64,000 bases of DNA from Stereum hirsutum FP-91666 SS1 (lineage: Eukaryota > Basidiomycota > Agaricomycetes > Russulales > Stereaceae): NCBI RefSeq assembly GCF_000264905.1, contig NW_006763131.1, positions 3,763,154 through 3,827,153 of the forward strand, written 5' to 3'. Position 1 is the stretch's first letter, and each line of letters opens with the position of its first letter. Shown here in pieces: positions 34,800-46,046 of the stretch. The position numbers were made by a program, and so were the translations under genes. A model generated the notes under the pieces. It was not told the origin of the DNA. It saw nothing but the letters and a program-made list of their open reading frames with translations, and did no database searches.

Positions 34800-36561
34800 C
34801 TAGCTCTCCTCCGGTGCCACCTCTGACTCTGGCTCTGGCTCAGCTGCAGGCGCAGGCTCAGCTTCTTCCTCCGCAGGAGGCTGTTCCTCTTCCGCTTGAG
34901 GTTCGGGTTCCGGAGCTGGCAGTTCCTCTGCTGGTGGTTCCAAGGGTGTGGGAGGCACAGGCACTGGTCCTGCATTCTCTGGTGGATCGTGTGGGTTCGG
35001 CGTTCCTGCTATTGGTGTCGTTGACGGAGGAAGAGGGCCGACGACATAGCGAAGTACGTCGGAGAGGGTAAGTATACCGAGCAGACGCCCCTTTTTGCCT
35101 CCTTTACGTTCTTCCTCCTGTGATTCGACATCCCGGAGTATTTATAGATCAGGAATCGGTAGCAGGAAGCATGATGAAAAGGAGACGAGACTGACCTCGC
35201 CTTCTACGACTACGAGTCGATGAACACGCCGTTTCTTGATCAGTTGCATGAGCGTGCCGAGTGAGTCCGAGGCGGTACAGATGACCACTCCAGGAAAATC
35301 GGGCGAGCGTTGATTGAGTGCTTCATTGATCGTCAAGTCCAACGACTGATACGCGCCCAACTTCACCAAAGTCTGCATACCGATCCATCAGTTCAGACAG
35401 CTGACCTGAAAGAGAGGAAGGCAAAAAGGGAACACGCACGATGACGTCCACGGACTCGTACATGTTCACCACCACGCCGTTCTCGTCTACGATGGGCACA
35501 GCGGAGATCTCGCGCTCCGAGAACATATGCACGACGTCGAAGACGGTCGTGTCCATCGTGGCGGTGGCGATAGGGTGCCACGGGTTCGAGCCGTCTGCGG
35601 GCGGTGGGTCGTCTTCTGAATGTTGGCCGACGTAGGTGCCTATGCCAAGCTTGCGAAGCGGTAGATGAAGCAGATGAATTTCCTTCGAGCACTGTGACAT
35701 ACACGGCAATAATCGTTGCGGTCGGTCAATATGATGGTGGCGCGGGGATAGGAGACGAGAAAATGAAAAGGACGTACGTTGATGGAGATAAATTTGAGGA
35801 GGCGATATTGTGTGAGTATGGAGACGATGACTTCGTGTCCTGTGTCGGAATCGTAGTCTAGCAGAGGCAGCCGACGAGCATGCGTCTGGATGAGGAGGCT
35901 CGCGGCGTCCCATAACGAAGCGGAAGGGTGTTCGCGCAGAAGTGGGGGTGGTGCCACACCCAAGATCTTCTCGATGTCTGCACGAACATGCATACCACAT
36001 CAAAAGTCAGTACATACAGAAACAAGGCGCGAGCAAGGGCGAGTGGAGTGAGACAAGAAGGCTAAGACACATGAACGCACCGCGCAAAGATTCAAGCCTG
36101 AACGTCTCGACGTCGGTCGCCGCATTGTCGTAGGACGAGTACCGATAATAGTATTGAATCAGATGGATGATATCCTGCACCGTGAACATCCCCGCAAACT
36201 GCGATCTCTCGCTGTTCCAAAGCGGGGCAGAAACGACTCCTGGATATCCTTGCAAGGTCAACTAAGGGGTGATGCCTCGACCGGTCCCCACGGCCACAAC
36301 AAAGGCAAGAAACGCGAACGCACCATTCGTGAGCAGACACTGCAGCGCTTTCTTCACCTCCAGCTCCAAATCGAGCACGATGACTCTGAACGAGACGGGG
36401 AAAGCGTCGTAGGACGTGCGGCCCTTGAGGAAGGCCCGAATAGCTTGCAGGGCGGCGTCGTGCGTCTCCTGCGTCTGCGGCGGGGGAAGATGTGAGCCTG
36501 CGCGGGGCCGTCTAGTCGACCCTCTGCGCTTTACTCTGGACGTTGAGGGTGAGAGTGTCAT
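34800..36561 (-). CDS. SNF4: AMPK/SNF1 complex gamma subunit (Snf4), CBS repeats
   Basis: Nucleotide-sensing gamma subunit of the SNF1/AMPK energy kinase. N-terminal basic leader (MTLSPSTSRVKRRGSTRRP), then the first CBS pair: ALQAIRAFLKGRTSYDAFPV, SAPLWNSERSQFAGMFTVQD, IIHLIQYYYRYSSYD. The second part shows VSILTQYRLLKFISIN, MFSEREISAVPIVDENGVVV, then KLGAYQSLDLTINEALNQRS and IKKRRVHRLVVVEGE. The last CBS strand is GRLLGILTLSDVLRYVVG. The His/Arg pairs typical of AMP-binding CBS loops are present (KRRVHRLVVV). The C-terminus is an acidic Pro/Glu-rich tail of about 70 residues, longer than in yeast. At least six introns. The ATG at 36561 is the nearest to the conserved part; about 100 bp upstream are GCCAC words. 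Confidence 0.92.
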
Positions 36562-36906
36562 GATCGCCTGGGTGCGGATACAATGGCCATGAAATAACGT
36601 CGTGCCTCTGTCGAGCGCGGGGAAAACGACCGCCCCGCAATTTACCCCTTGCCTCTTTCGGTTAGCCTGGGCCACACCTCGCCACTCGCTGCTTATTTCA
36701 GTCGACGTTTTGGAAAATAGACCCTAGGCAAACAACAACCAATGTATTTTCTACAGGTACTGGCACAATCGATGAAGCTTCTCCGGTATAGTAAGAACAT
36801 ATGTGTCCATTCATAGACCACCTTTGGTCCGCCCTATATCGTACACATCAGGAGAAACCGTTCACGAACCCGTTAGATGATGATAATCCTTCACCGAAAT
36901 CACCGT
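36562..36906. other. SNF4 promoter and PIL1 3' flank
   Basis: Short intergenic stretch, no gene seen. A GCCACACC..GCCAC pair lies at 36671-36685. Confidence 0.45.
36671..36685. promoter_or_regulatory. GCCACACCTCGCCAC pair upstream of SNF4
   Basis: Two GCCAC cores 10 bp apart (start to start), about 110-125 bp upstream of the SNF4 ATG. They match the recurring word seen upstream of eIF3h, the zinc transporter, IMH1 and eIF4E. Confidence 0.28.
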
Positions 36907-38910
36907 TCAGAAATCCTGGTACGGAGGCGGGCCATCATCTCCTGGCTTCCCGACATCAGGATTCGGTCCACCGGCGGCGTGCAGAATTTTCTCCCTCTCC
37001 TCCCGCTCCAGCCTCTTCTTCTCTTCTTCCGCACTCTCGAACGGAGGCGGCCCAGCAGACGATGACTCCTCATGGAGCAATCTCTCCCGCTCTTCCCTCT
37101 GCAACTTCTTCTTCTCTTCCTCGGCGCTCTCGAACTTCGGTTGCGCATCGCCTATAAGGCCACCAGCTGGTGTTCTGGTCTCCTCGGAGAGTGTAGGTAG
37201 AGCGGCGCCACCATGGGTGACTGCACTGATGCTGCTCATCGAGCTAGTGCTGTCACGGTGTGCTTGTCCGGTAGGCGATGACGGTTTAAGATCGCGCAAC
37301 GATCCACTGGAAGGACCAGGGCCATTCGGGCTAGCAGCCACAGGGATGCCCGTCTCGGCGACAGTAGGGGTGACAGAAGGCACGGTCACCGCATCCGTCG
37401 ATGTTGGATCGACGGTGTCCTTGGGAGACAGCACACCGCCAGCGGGAGGGGAAGCCGAGTTTGGAATGTTGGCGGGAGCGGTGTTCAGCGTTGCCGTGTT
37501 AATGGCGCTCGATTTCGGCTGCGAAGAGCGGGGCCCGGCACTTGGAATAGCGATGGGCGAAATCTTATTGTTAGAACCAGGGTTCGACGGGCTAGACGAC
37601 AATGCGCTGGTCTGAAGGGGAACGGGGGCAGGCACATGAACGCCATCGAGTGAAGGCGACTTAGCAGTAGTCACGGTCTCGGTAGACTTGGCATCAGCAA
37701 AGGTCATCGATGTGGGGGGTGGCGTCACGGGGAGTGTAGTCGGGGAGGGTTGGGTGGGGTTGATATGGGCGAGCTCGCGAGCGTGGGTCTCGCCGAAACT
37801 ACGGGTATGGGAGCGGTCAAGGTTTGCTCCTTCAGAAGCGGAGAGGGTGACCTGTCCTGGCTTCCAGTGGTCAAGGGCATGTTGGAGAGTGGCGCGGATG
37901 GCACCGGTCTCCTCAGTGCTATTGTAAGAGCCGGGGACCGAGGGCAGATGAGTGAGTATAGATTCGGACGCCTGCGAGAGCAAAGATAGCTTCTCTCCGT
38001 ACTGCATAAACCAAGAACAAATGTCAGTCAATAATGACAGACAAAGAACAACGGGAAGAAAATATCGATGTACCTCGCGGAAAGCTTCCCACTTCAACCG
38101 CTCGCTCTCCTTCAACGCCTTTCTCTTCAAGATCTCAAACTCCCGCTCAGCAGCCTCATCGTCCCTCTCCGCTTTCGTCAGTTGCGCCCTAAGATCGACT
38201 AACCGCTTCTCGTAACCCTTCTCCTGCCCAGCCTCGATGCGGCCGATCTGGCTCTGCAGACCGGCACGTGCGGTGCGACGAGGGGCAAGGGCAGTCTCCT
38301 TATCGCGGAGCTGCTTGAAAGGTGCCCGGGCTGCGTCGAGCTTCAGAGCGAGGCCATTTGAGAGCGATCCAGATACAAAGTTGATGAATGCAAGACGGTC
38401 GGAAACTGAGTGGAAAAAATGACAATCGATGAGTTTGAGATTTATGGAAGGGATGCTCGAAAACACTCACTGTCGCGAACATCTGGAGCATCGCCCTGGC
38501 CCCACGTATAGAGCTCCTTGCTGTTTGCCTGCGCATCGCGATTGACGGTCTCAAAGTCAAGCGCAACACCCTTGCCCGTCGTGACGATCCTCTGCACGGG
38601 AGTACTCGTACTGCTGAATGAACGAAGAATAGGGGTCAGCGCCACACAACACAACGGCTAGAAGAACACGAAGAACACAAAGAAAATGAGCTCACGTATA
38701 CTGCTGCTGGAACGTCCTGAAATGATGTTGGAGTTGCTCCAAGGTATGGTTCTTAGCACCACCCGTGTTCCCGCTCGCATCCCCAGACGCTCCGCCACTG
38801 GTATTAGGCGTGACTGGACGAGCACCGGGAATATGCTGCGCGAGGGGTGTGCTGTTGATAGCGCTCTGCGCCTTGTCAGCGAACGACGATAAAAATCCTG
38901 GGACTGGCAT
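36907..38910 (-). CDS. PIL1: eisosome core protein Pil1/Lsp1 (BAR domain) with long C-terminal tail
   Basis: BAR-domain protein that bends the plasma membrane into eisosome furrows. The start MPVPGFLSSFADKAQSAINS followed by TPLAQHIPG is typical for the family. The BAR region runs through LQHHFRTFQQQYT, GKGVALDFETVNRDAQANSK, INFVSGSLSNGLALKLDAAR, LRAQLTKAERDDEAAEREFE, LKESERLKWEAFREYGEKLS and LHALDHWKPGQ-like sequence (residues about 40-270). The remaining 350 residues are disordered Ser/Thr/Pro-rich sequence. At the end, two near-identical acidic/basic helices occur (FESAEEEKKKLQREERERLL and FESAEEEKKRLEREEREKIL), then the terminal GPPPYQDF, a PPxY motif. Four introns, all in the first third. 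Start ATG at 38908-38910. Confidence 0.92.
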
Positions 38911-39421
38911 GCTTTGCTTTAGTTTGGTTGTGGTGGTAGAGAGATTGAGGGAGGGATGAAGGAATGGCAGATCGCCGCGGTGGCTTTGCGGTATATATTG
39001 GAGAGGGGCACTACGTCATCGTCCAAGCGCAGTCCTTCGCCCGGAAGATACTTCAGAGAGCGCCGGACACAAAAGTTGAAACAACAGCGTCGAGCGAACA
39101 GCCAAGCACTGCTTGTTCAAAAAATATGAAACAAATACGTCCGAAAGTCAACGTTGAACGCGTTCATGTATCGCTTTCGCGCAGCTAGCAGCGCTGCAAG
39201 GAACTCTCTCGGTCCTCGATGGCCCGAAGGACTCAGCCCTCTCGACGCAGCCACAGCCATCCGTAAAAGACACAAAATTAAACTAGTGATTATCCTCTCT
39301 CTTCCAACCCCACCACGACATTCTCAAGACACTACTATGGAATAGCTACATATGCGCCGTCGGCCAAAATAACAACAACAGGGTAACACAGAGCCAACAA
39401 AAACCAGGACAATTAACTGTA
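38911..39421. other. PIL1 promoter and eIF4E 3' flank
   Basis: About 510 bp with no recognised gene; open frames of 60-75 codons on the plus strand lack motifs. Confidence 0.45.
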
Positions 39422-40781
39422 CTACACGATGATCTTCTTCGCCTGCTTCCCCTTCTTCTCCGAATCCTTATGCGACAGGAACTCGACCTCCGTCGCGAGC
39501 GGGCCCGCCAGCTTCTGTGAGTCTGAGTATCCGAGCACGCCCATCTTGAAGTGCTTCCCGATCGCCTCCACTCGTTCTCGGATCGAGTCCTCCTCCGCAC
39601 CGGGAGCGAGTCTCGTCCAGATTGACAGTCGGTAGAATTGAGGGCGTGTCGAGACGATGACGCCCGTCACGAGGGATGGCGTGCCGGGGGGAGTGTCCGG
39701 CTTTGCGAGGTATGGGTCGAACGTCTCTCCGATCGCTGCCAGCATCTAGAGGTTATGAGAGGGACTGGTGAGCGGACAGAGGAGAGAGGACGACGGATCG
39801 AATCAAGGTTTACGCACGGTGTACAACCACATTTTGTCGACGTTGTTCCGGTTCTTATCCTTTGGCAACTGAATGCTCCACTTTCCTCCATTTTTGTTCG
39901 CCTCGTCCTCCCATGCAGGGATGATATTGTCCTACAAGCCACGTCCATATGGTTATTATTATTATTGCTAACCCTCACCACATCGAAAACAATCCCGTTC
40001 ACGACCCAAAAAGTCAGACTCACCTTGAACAGATAATAGTTCGCCTTTTGCGGCAACTGCGATGGCGGCACAATATTGTGGTACAACCTTCATATTCCCG
40101 CACGCCACCCATCAGCATCGCGCATTGAAGGGAAGAAAAACGAAAGGGAAGAACGGGACTGGGACTGACCCCCAAAACTCCTCCACGCTGTCAAACTGGA
40201 TCACACGCTTGATATCCTCCATCCATCCCATCGCGGCAGCCGCGCCAGGCGTCTGCGGGAGAGGTGTCTGCGGGAACGCGGTCGACGGTGTCTGCGGCAG
40301 GTTCCTGCCCTTCGTCGCGGGTGAGTCGAACCAGAGCGTCCAGGGGGAGTAGAGCGGGTGCTGCACGATTCCAAGTCAAACAAAGGGAGTGTATGGTATG
40401 GAAATACGAAGATGTGACCCGACACGGATCGTCATCCCAACACGAATCGAACAAAAATCAGCGACGTACGCTCAACGAAAATAAAACGCAGAAAATATGC
40501 ATGAACGCATAGAGGGGAGCACAGAGACAGCAAATACGCACCTTAACGTTAAAAGTCTTCGGATCGCTAAAAACAGTCCGGATCGTCTCCGCCTGCGCCT
40601 GCATATCCACCTCCAACTCCTGGATCTCCCCCGGCTCTATTGTCGAATCGCCATTCTGCTGCTTCTCAGCGGTCTCCGACTCCTTCAACATCGTCGATTC
40701 GGGATGTTCGGCCATCGCGGCTTTGATAGCGGCCTGGGAGGCATGCAGAGCGGGTCCGGGGAGGGAGGACGAGGAGGCCAT
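39422..40781 (-). CDS. TIF45: cap-binding translation initiation factor eIF4E
   Basis: Binds the 7-methylguanosine cap of mRNA and eIF4G. The acidic N-terminus (MASSSSLPGPALHASQAAIK) is about 80 residues. The core begins HPLYSPWTLWFDSP. It continues with IQFDSVEEFWGLYHNIVPPS, YYLFKDNIIPAWEDEANKNG and GKWSIQLPKDKN, then FYRLSIWTRLA and HFKMGVLGYSDSQ. The cap-stacking Trp and the Glu that reads the base are visible in PAWEDEANK; the first cap Trp falls in an insert-bearing loop (AAAAMGWMEDIKR). That loop is expanded by a TP-rich repeat (PQTPSTAFPQTPLPQTPGAA), which is unusual. Four introns. Ends KKGKQAKKIIV. Confidence 0.9.
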
Positions 40782-41515
40782 GTTGGTGAACGATGAATGA
40801 CTGTCTGTCTGAGGGGGATGTTGTTGTTTGTCGTACTCGAAAGAATATGTGGCCAAAAGTGACGTTATGCGTGCGAACGAGCCTGGTCTGTACTGAAAGC
40901 TGTTGAGGGGAGGAATTAACACTATCCAAGGGGTCTTTGAGTTTACTTAAGCTGAAAGGACGTGAGTGTCGCCGGCAAAGGACGCGATGTGGGTGTGTGA
41001 GCGGTCGTCGTTCGTTTGTAGGAGGCTCTTTGAGATGAATTGTGGGTGTGGTGCTGAGAATTAAGCTGACATAATACGCTGGGTTCCGTATGTACCTCGC
41101 GGCGGCATTTCCGTCTGCGGTCCGTGCCGAGGTAGCTTCGTCCTGACGCCACACCGAGGCCACACACAGGAGAGTGGGTCAGGATTGGGAGATGCGGGCC
41201 GTTGGCAGTGGGTCAGCGAATCGTTCAAAAATATTGACAAGCAGGTGAGCATTACGCGTAAGTACGATACCGTAAAAAAACAACGATAATTTAAGCTGAG
41301 CACGAAGCACGGAGTAATAACAAGCATGGAGAACAATCGACAAAAACAAACCACCGCGAATCGACCAGTCGATTCCAAAAGTCCATCATTCGAACCAGCG
41401 TACCAAGTACTGTGAGTCCCAAGCACAGGAATTAAGATCGACCATATTACACAAACCACAAGATAAAAGAGAGAGATCGGAATTTCACTTCGACGGCCGT
41501 GACACCTCCTTAGGC
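40782..41515. other. eIF4E promoter and 3' flank of the next gene
   Basis: No gene seen. A TGACGCCACACC..GGCCACAC cluster lies at 41144-41165; minus-strand open frames here overlap it and have no motif. Confidence 0.45.
41144..41165. promoter_or_regulatory. ACGCCACAC / GGCCACAC words upstream of eIF4E
   Basis: Two GCCACA cores within 22 bp, about 365 bp upstream of the eIF4E ATG, on the same strand. Part of the recurring word discussed in the findings. Confidence 0.3.
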
Positions 41516-43718
41516 TCACTCGGTGGGAAGCAGCTTGGTGCAGGCAATAGAGCGATCGCGGCCGTTCCTGATATTGTCCTGCTCGAGCGCGATGACCTCC
41601 TTCGTGAGGTTCAAAAACTAACGATCGGTATGAGAGTGAGATCAGAATCACACGAAACTAAAGTCGACAACGTGAAAGCTCACCTTCTCTTCTTCCTTCA
41701 ACACCTCTTGATGCAGCTCGCGGAGCTTCTTCTGCATGAACACCAACAACGTCTACATTCCACCAAACAAACAGCATTATTACGTCGGTCGCCTGACAAG
41801 TAGACGCGTAGAAATGTCGACTCACCCTCAAAGAACGGTTATTCATCCCGATATCGACCTTCATGATCTTCGCGATAGCAGGCGACTGCAATTTCACGAT
41901 CTTCATCTGGTCCTCCAAATATCCGATATAAATCTCCAGACATTCCAGATAGTTCCGTTTCTTGTCGTGCGAGGAGATCGTATCGCTATCAATTACGAGC
42001 AAAAAAAAAATGTCAGCCGAAAACGACGACTGTAAAAAAAAGAAAAAAGTAGAAACCGTTCCCGAAAAGCAACAGGACGTACGAATCAGTCGGCATAAAC
42101 CCCACAGTATCCGAAAGCAACCTCAACCTCTGCTTCCTCTGCGTCGTCTCCATCGTCTTCAAATTATCCACCTCCATCTTCGCCTGCACCGCCCCCGCGC
42201 CCACACCCGCCTTACCAATACCACCACCAGCCTGCACCCCACTCCCACTTCCGTTGGATGACAAAAGCTCGCTCGGAGTCGGGAACGTCGTCAACAGAGG
42301 CTTCGGAGTCATTCCCATTCCCTCCGCCTCCGCCTCCGTGCGCGAACGTTTCCGTTTCGGCGAAGGGATCGTCGAAGGGGGTGGCATGCTGTTGCTGTTC
42401 CTAATATTAAGACGGGCACCATCGGAGAACTGGTTGGAAGAAGAAAATCCTGCGTACTCGGAGGAGGAGGAAAGGGGAGGAGGCGAAGGTCCAGGTGCAG
42501 GACGAACGGAGGGAATGAGTGACGCGGGTGGTGATGTTACTTGCATGAACGGAGCACTGGGAAGCGCAGGAATAGAGCCAGAGCCCGAGCCGATCCCGGT
42601 CTTGCTGGTGTGTCTGCGCGCAAAGACACGAGTGGGATGGATCGCGTTGGTGGTCACCGTGTGCGCAGAGTGTCGCCTGAGAGCCGTAGGCGGACACACG
42701 GGAACGGAAGGGATGGTGGGCACGGAGGGCACGGAGGGCACGGAGGGGGGCATGGTCGGAGTTCTCGTGGCGGCTCGGATCGTAGACGTGAACGGCGAAC
42801 TTTCGAGTGCGGCACTGAGAGAGGACGCAGACGTGGATTGGTGTACCACAGGAATGGAAGACGGCGGCGCAAGATTAGTATTAATATTATTATTCGCACT
42901 CGCAGCGGGAGGAGGGGGCGGCATCTCAGAGAATCGCATGGGTCCCTCGTGCTCCGAGAGCCATCTGAAGGACGTGCGCGGATCCGGGCGGATTGGAGAC
43001 GGCTGCGCGAGGAGGTGGTTTTGACCATCGTGTGCATTTGGGACGGATATAGGCGATGGGAGGGGAACTTCCCGGTCACGGTGGCGTGTGGGGATTTGAT
43101 GGGTGCCCGAGTAGTAAGCGTCTGCAGAAAAGTCGGAATGTACGGTGTTGGAAAGCGAGGAATCGATGGGATGGGTAGATGGATTGAAAGGCTGCTGCTG
43201 ATAGTTATTCTGCAGAGACGAGGCGAAGCCTGGTGTGGATGTCCACTCCGATGGCGCCACTATATTGGGCGCACTGTAAGAAAATGGATCGATCGAGTCG
43301 TTACTCGGGTAGGACGAGTAAGAGGGCTGCATGCGAGGGTCTGCCTGAAACGACTGGGACTGGGTGGCAGGATTTGCCGGCCGATAGTCCATGTCGAGTG
43401 TCTGCAGGTGTGGCGGGAGCACGAAGCCCAAAGGGATATTTATGGTGGACTCTGCCGGCATCTCAAAGGTAGGTTGAGTGTCTGGATAGGAATCGCATCC
43501 ACGAAAGGCTGGTGCGTACGAGTCCTGATAGACATCAGAATGATGTTCTTGGACGCCGTTCTGCATGGTGAAGTCAGGGGCGGCGAGATATTGCTGTAGG
43601 TAGGATGAGCACGGTGTGAGGGGACGAGAAGAAAAAAGAAAAAGAAACATACGGCGGCGAACTCGCCATCGAAGATAAAGGCGTTGTCGGGTGCGTGAGG
43701 AGAAGTGGCTTGTTGCAT
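41516..43718 (-). CDS. uncharacterised disordered protein with conserved C-terminal helical module
   Basis: No function recognised. Long exon 1-2 region: about 500 residues rich in Ser, Pro, Asn and Gln (FIFDGEFAAQYLAAPDFTMQ near the start; later KRKRSRTEAEAEG, a basic patch that could be a nuclear signal). The last third is ordered. It reads KQRLRLLSDTVGFMPTDSDT, then SSHDKKRNYLECLEIYIGYL, DQMKIVKL, GMNNRSLRTLLVFMQKKLRE and LHQEVLKEEEKFLNL, spread over four exons with consensus splice sites. The gene to the right (44991-46046, opposite strand) carries the same module with changed residues. The architecture (disordered body, basic patch, coiled-coil-like end) suggests a nuclear regulator, but this is inference. 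The ATG at 43718 is used; the longer open frame upstream starts with TTG. Confidence 0.72.
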
Positions 43719-44990
43719 TGGAGAGCTGAGTGCCTTGGGGAGATTCTCGCGAAACCGAAAAGGGGGAGTACTTATTAGAGACGGTGGCGCTCGTTCTGCA
43801 TCAGAGTGAACCCGGGCAATGGCTCTTTGGGAGCGCACGCTATCCAAGCCTGGACACGGAGAAGGACCGTGACGACGTCCTGGAAGATTGAGATCTGAGT
43901 CGTCACGAAAATCAGACGTTCCAGAACGTCACCCTCTCCAAATGAGCACCTACTTGTCTTAGTGTCACGACATCCACTTTGCGGCTCCTTCCACTGCGCT
44001 GGCCATAGGTCCACGGAGCTATGCTCATGACGCATGACGATGCGCGTGTGAAAGGCGCTATGATATCCTATTAGCTAAATTGTGAGCCAGCTTGGTGCGC
44101 TCGACGATGGGACATCCACAGGTCGGGCGTAGTGGAAGCCAGGAACTCCAAAGATTGTATTAGAACTGAGACGTCGCGTGCAGTTCATTTCCGCGAGAAG
44201 GGTGACGAGTCGACGCAAGTCACTGGAGCAGACACGCCTTGTCCTCGCCCCAATGGAGCAGATCGAGATGCGGCGTTAGGCATAACTGAATTGATTTATT
44301 TCCATGGGACAAAGAAGAGCCGCCTGATGTTGCAAGTGGTTTATCGGCGATCTTCTGGTTGTGACGATTGTGCGAGTGGAGTGCATAAGACCGGTAGCGG
44401 AGAAAGAAAGACAGCAGGTTGGACAAGCGGATGGATGAGCGGCGCGTGAAATCTGCTCGGAGGTTGAACCGGCAGCTCGGAGCACGCGAACTGTTGTGGA
44501 TTGTCCCTCGTCGAACGGGAGCGACAAGGGGGCATCGAGGGTGGCGATCTGCTGATGGTCGATGCGCACTCGGACGAGGCGATTGGAGCGTGCGAGAGAG
44601 GGGAGGCGAGTATCGTTCGCGGCAAGGCGCCTGCTAAGCGGGGATCGCGGCGGTCGAAAGAGCAAAGACAGGGTCCGAATCGGGAGTCGACGTTCGGCGC
44701 CGCTTTGTTGCAGTTTCTTCCTCCCTCTCCAGCCGGCGGTGTCCCATTCTGATTTCCTCCGTCTTTGGGCAGATTAACTCGCACGTCGCCCACGCCATGT
44801 CCCGGAGTCCTCTCCCAATCCGAGTTCTTCTATGTTCCTCTGCGCCGTATTATAATAATTCTTTTCCGCTTCCACTCATCCTGCCACTGCTCCACTCCGC
44901 CGCAAAAGAATATACAAGTCTAGGCCTCGTCGTACCTCCTTATAATATTCCGTGTCTTGTTCATCTCCACCACCTTTCTTTTCCTGCACG
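43719..44990. other. shared upstream region of the divergent paralogue-like pair
   Basis: About 1.27 kb between the two divergent starts. Open frames on both strands overlap and have no motif. C/T-rich sequence just before 44991 fits a fungal core promoter. Confidence 0.45.
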
Positions 44991-46046
44991 ATGTTCACTC
45001 CACAACTCCCTCCTCTCGACACCTCTGACTTCACTGGCGACACTCGCTCCCCTCCATCTTCTCCAGACACTACTTCTCGGCCCTCCTCTGCTGACGGCTC
45101 CGAGCCCCTGCAGTATGCTCCATCATCGCCCGCTACCTCAAGCTCGGGCTCTCCTCGTACTGAGCTTCGTCCTGCGCCTGTTTCGCCTGCTCCTGGTACC
45201 ACCGTCACCATACCCTCTGAATCCTCTTCAATGCTTCGTGCTCCGTCCATCCTTCCTCCCGTCGACTTGCACATCCCTTTGCCTCGCTCAGAGAGCGCAC
45301 TGCGAAGTGCTGCTGCACCTAAAAGCCCCCGACCGGCAATGGGCATCGCTCATCCTTACGCCCGCCTCTTCGTCAAAAAAGACGGCGCAAAACGCCGCAA
45401 AATCTGGAACCATGCACTGGAGAGATATGTCTTCACTCCAGAGGAGACGTACGCTGACCTGACTTTGAACAACTACATGTCCGTCTGCTGACTATTACTG
45501 CCGTTCAGTGCGTGCATGAAAGCACCGCAACGACGCCCGATTTACATCGCCAGTCTCGAAGCCCACATCGACGCACTTCACGCGGAGCTGCTCAAAGTGA
45601 ACCTCGCACCCGTCAATCTCCAAGACGTCGATCTCTGGGCTGGACTGAACTCCAAGATTGCCAAAGTTAGTTCACCTGACAATGCCTCCGCCGTAACCAC
45701 TGACCGTCTTTTTCACAGAGCCTCGTCGCCGGTCTACAACAAGATACATCCCAAATGAAGTCAAGGTCGGTTTTTATAGTCATGTCCCCTCATCCCCCAT
45801 GCACGCACTTACAGCAACAATTCTATTTTAGGCTGCGTGAGCTAGAGAGAGCGGTGAGTCGACAATCGTTTACGATATGTGACCTGCAGGATCTGACTTT
45901 CGACCTTCATCTCCGCGTCCTAGAACTATCGTCTCAACGCTGCTATAGCGCGCGAAAAGCAGCTCGCTTCCCATACGGCTTCCTTTGCCACCGTCGATGC
46001 CAAGCCGATGCAGACCGTCGTCGACTCTACTAAGCCCGAGGTGTGA
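44991..46046 (+). CDS. uncharacterised Ser/Pro-rich protein with the same helical module
   Basis: No function recognised. Exon 1 encodes a disordered, Ser/Pro-rich part (MFTPQLPPLDTSDFTGDTRS) and then HPYARLFVKKDGAKRRKIWN and HALERYVFTPEE. Further exons give APQRRPIYIASLEAHIDALH, ELLKVNLAPVNLQDVDLWAG, LNSKIAKSLVAGLQQDTSQM and LRELERANYRLNAAIAREKQ, which look like helices ending in a coiled coil. Five exons join in frame. The last intron is best read as ending at the TAG before AACTATCG, giving a TGA at 46044-46046. The module aligns with that of the divergent neighbour: basic pair, Y-[LI]-x-x-LE-x-x-I-x-x-L, then G-x-N and a Q-rich helix. About 265 residues. Role unknown. Confidence 0.7.

Noticed and set aside
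42254..43599. Plus-strand open frames up to 352 codons opposite the disordered gene
   Set aside because: They are antisense readings of Ser/Pro-rich codons and have Arg/Gly-rich composition with no motif.
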